Shown here piece after piece: positions 5,241 to 7,498 of a stretch of DNA of 7,498 nucleotides; position 1 is the first letter of the stretch; the number at the start of each line of letters is the position of its first letter. Origin of the DNA: an uncultured Bacteroidales bacterium (lineage in GTDB: Bacteria > Bacteroidota > Bacteroidia > Bacteroidales > Paludibacteraceae); the NCBI GenBank assembly GCA_937901225.1, contig CALCGX010000072.1, forward strand, positions 1 through 7,498, in the 5' to 3' direction. The notes beneath the pieces are model-generated. The model searched no databases, was not told the DNA's origin, and was given only the letters and a program-made list of their open reading frames with translations. Both the position numbers and the translations under genes were made by a program.

Positions 5241-7498
5241 ATGAAAAAGATTTTAGCAAGTATCAGCATGATGATAATGCTGATGATGAATGTAGGTGCT
5301 GCAATAGCACAAACTAGCCAGTCACAACCTGTGGACAATTATGGTTTCTTGAACGCTCCTGATGGTACGACATGGACCTATACCGCTTCGTTTGAAAAGA
5401 AGAATGGCTACTACACTATGGTTACTTTGGCTGTCTATAACGACAGCAAGGCGCTAGTGGGTACAATCGTTGATTCGTTGAAGTTGGACTCAACGATGAT
5501 AGCTATCAACCAAGCGGAAATCAATCCACTGGTGACCAAGCAGTTCTTCAATAGCGACGCCAAGTACGAGCTTATGCTCTTCATGCATGCGCAGACCAAG
5601 AACTACGAGGGTAAATTCTTCAATCATGTGTTCTCAATCGCTGATGGCGAGACTGTGACCGAGCCTGTGGCAACCGTAGAAGGACGTCAGATCTATGCAC
5701 AAAACACATCCGAGTTCAATGAGAACTACGTGATGATTTTTGCTCGCGACAGTGCTTCTACGACCAAGAACTACACACTCTGCTACGATATTCGTCGCAA
5801 AGCAGCATATGGAGATAAGGATGGTATTCGTCACACCTTCCGTGTGCCTTATGCGAATGTGGCCGCACTGACTGATTTGCAACCAATCTTTATGGTACAG
5901 AGTGGATACGACCAGTTCTATGTATTGCAACAATATGAGAAGCCATACTTTGATCCTAATACCCCGCTGGATCAAGATCCTGTGGTGAACCCAGACAACA
6001 ACTTGGTTATCACCTATATCAACAAGATCTTTAAGACGGTTCATACCACAAAGATTCCTGTGACTCAAGATGAGAATCAAAAGTTGCTCTACACCTTCCC
6101 AATGCTAGGTGGATTGGAAGGAGCGAAGGATATTCTGCTGAACTTCGATGGTACGAAACCAGCATATGTGATCACGATGGAGAAATACAATTTGGAGTCA
6201 GATGGTTCGATCTCAAGCTTCTATCAATATGATGTAGATGGCAATCTGCTCAACACCATTGCAGAGAACAGTTTGGGTCGTATCAAGATGAGCCCTGTGG
6301 TGGGTCAAGAGGAGCAATGGATGTTTATGAAGGAGGAGTACGATGGTGAGTTCTTCTTCGTGGATCTACCTTCATGTACCCCACGCGCAGAGATTTCTGT
6401 ATATTTGGAGGATGGTCGCACCATCTCTTCACAAATCGATCGTTATCCTAAGGGCGACAGCTATGAATATGCAGTAGCCTTGTTGCAAGGTAACAACGAG
6501 GCAGATGGTACAATCAGCCAAGACATAGCATGGCTCAATGCCGATGGAACATTCAACCGTTATGAGAACATCAACTTGGGTAACTATATCGAGGCAGCGC
6601 AAGTGAATATCACTGCTGATGCGCTCAACCCATGGGTGATGCATACAGACGATGCACGCGAGTATATGGTATTGGTAAAGCGTTACAACCCTAAGAATAC
6701 CAGTGACAAAGAGACTGCATTCCTCGTTTGCAATACCAAAGGCGAGATCCTATTGGATTATGGCAAGAGCGAGGAGATGGGCGAGCTAAACATGGTATAT
6801 CTAATGGATAAAGGTGCTAATCCAAGCATTATGTGCGTCTATCAAAAGAACGGCGCATTGACCATGCACTACACTCCACTTCCATTGAATAAAGCAGAAT
6901 TGAAGGGCGCTGGTACTGCGCAAAATCCATATTTGCTAACATGCTCCAATGACTTCAAACTGATTGACAATAATCCATCTGCGCACTACGAGGTGGCGAA
7001 TGACATCGACTTCTTGTCTATTCCATTTGAAGGTCCAAAGCGTGCGTTCTTGGGTAAATTAGACGGTAAAGGACACACCTTGAGCAATCTATGTTTGATG
7101 GGTGGTGGTCTGTTCAACGAGGTGAAAGACTCTGCAGAGATTACCAATATCCATTTTGATAACCCAATCCTGCTTCTTTCAGATAAGCATGTAGTTATGG
7201 CCGCGGGTGTGCTGGCGAATACAATGCAAGGTGGTGTAGATACCGCGGGTGTGGCATCACAAGCATTGCTGAACAATGTACATGTAACTAACCCAGTGAT
7301 CAAAGCAGTAGGCTATAAGGAGATTGTAGGTGGTATCGTAGGTTATGCTGCGTTGAATATGGATGTACATATATGCTCTGTGACCGATGCTGATATCCTT
7401 GCTCCAGATGCACAAGTGGGTGGTATAGTAGGTAAATCACAAACCTATACCCAAATCCACGCTTGCTTGTTTACAGGTAAAGCAGAGGGTAAAGTAGT
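5241..7498 (+). CDS. Secreted protein with propeller-like N-terminal part and GLUG-motif repeats (3' partial)
   Basis: The frame is open from ATG 5241 to the right edge, 752 complete codons with no stop, so the C-terminus is missing. Residues 1-23 form a classical Sec signal peptide (MKKILAS start, Met-rich core) with likely cleavage after AIA (21-23) before Gln24. Residues ~25-550 are not assigned to a family; repeated short hydrophobic strands followed by turns such as LNADGTF and CNTKGEIL suggest a beta-propeller-like fold. From ~556 the pattern GAGTAQNPYLL, then NDIDF, FLGKLDGKGHTLSNL (603-617) and two VGGIVG copies (696-701, 726-731) is typical of GLUG-motif surface proteins, probably forming a beta-helix. 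Function is unknown; adhesion or cell-surface display is plausible. A type IX secretion sorting domain could lie past the edge but cannot be seen. An in-frame ATG at 5214 would add nine residues (MNNKIDIKD). The 5241 start is preferred because it gives a standard signal peptide and has AAGGA just upstream. Codons are richer in C/G third positions (TTC, AAC, AAG, GAG) than in the neighbouring kinase. Confidence 0.82.
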   Translation, partial: MKKILASISMMIMLMMNVGAAIAQTSQSQPVDNYGFLNAPDGTTWTYTASFEKKNGYYTMVTLAVYNDSKALVGTIVDSLKLDSTMIAINQAEINPLVTKQFFNSDAKYELMLFMHAQTKNYEGKFFNHVFSIADGETVTEPVATVEGRQIYAQNTSEFNENYVMIFARDSASTTKNYTLCYDIRRKAAYGDKDGIRHTFRVPYANVAALTDLQPIFMVQSGYDQFYVLQQYEKPYFDPNTPLDQDPVVNPDNNLVITYINKIFKTVHTTKIPVTQDENQKLLYTFPMLGGLEGAKDILLNFDGTKPAYVITMEKYNLESDGSISSFYQYDVDGNLLNTIAENSLGRIKMSPVVGQEEQWMFMKEEYDGEFFFVDLPSCTPRAEISVYLEDGRTISSQIDRYPKGDSYEYAVALLQGNNEADGTISQDIAWLNADGTFNRYENINLGNYIEAAQVNITADALNPWVMHTDDAREYMVLVKRYNPKNTSDKETAFLVCNTKGEILLDYGKSEEMGELNMVYLMDKGANPSIMCVYQKNGALTMHYTPLPLNKAELKGAGTAQNPYLLTCSNDFKLIDNNPSAHYEVANDIDFLSIPFEGPKRAFLGKLDGKGHTLSNLCLMGGGLFNEVKDSAEITNIHFDNPILLLSDKHVVMAAGVLANTMQGGVDTAGVASQALLNNVHVTNPVIKAVGYKEIVGGIVGYAALNMDVHICSVTDADILAPDAQVGGIVGKSQTYTQIHACLFTGKAEGKV

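Noticed and set aside
5066..7303. Minus-strand open frames at 5066-5338, 5634-6080, 6429-6644 and 6986-7303
   Set aside because: They lie opposite the continuous plus-strand secreted-protein frame, have no recognisable motifs and no promoter, and the first crosses the probable terminator and plus-strand promoter. They are shadows of a gene that has no stop in the window.

Overview
The window looks like chromosomal DNA from a member of the Bacteroidota, probably the order Bacteroidales. Three upstream regions carry the phylum-type promoter (a -33 TTG box, about 20 bp, then a -7 box of form TAnnTTTG). Shine-Dalgarno sequences are weak or absent. Both edge genes encode secreted proteins of kinds common in this group: a CotH-type protein with a starch-binding-like tail, and a GLUG-motif protein. 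No tRNA, rRNA, CRISPR array, insertion sequence, phage gene or recognisable defence system was seen.

Layout. (1) From the left edge to 1226, plus strand, is the 3' part of a CotH kinase-family gene; its start lies outside the window. A strong hairpin terminator at 1237-1264 separates it from a convergent gene pair and can serve both strands. (2) On the minus strand, a six-helix CcdA/ArsG-like membrane transporter gene (2722 to 2006) overlaps by 26 bp the start of a trmN-like tRNA(Val) adenine-N6 methyltransferase gene (2031 to 1267). The two probably form one operon from a promoter near 2758-2789. (3) The 2723-2861 gap holds back-to-back promoters around a near-perfect palindrome. From it, on the plus strand, reads a large NtrY-like membrane sensor histidine kinase (about 2862-5063) with no response regulator in the window. 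(4) After a probable terminator (5090-5130), a third promoter and a leader hairpin, a secreted protein gene starts at 5241 (or 5214). It stays open to the right edge, so it is at least 752 codons, and its distal part has GLUG-type repeats. The four minus-strand open frames opposite it are shadows.

The genes do not form an obvious single pathway. The clearest unusual feature is inside the trmN-like gene: two copies of a 28-bp block made of 7-bp repeats, 114 bp apart and in the same frame. They add nearly the same peptide (AVDSLQL(T/I)V) on either side of the SAM-binding motif. Other points of note are the histidine kinase start (a promoter lies inside the longest reading frame, pointing to a nearly leaderless GTG start followed by a lipobox-like signal), the palindrome between the divergent promoters, the His-rich loop of the transporter, and the 5' leader hairpin of the GLUG gene. 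I found no convincing undescribed multi-gene system.
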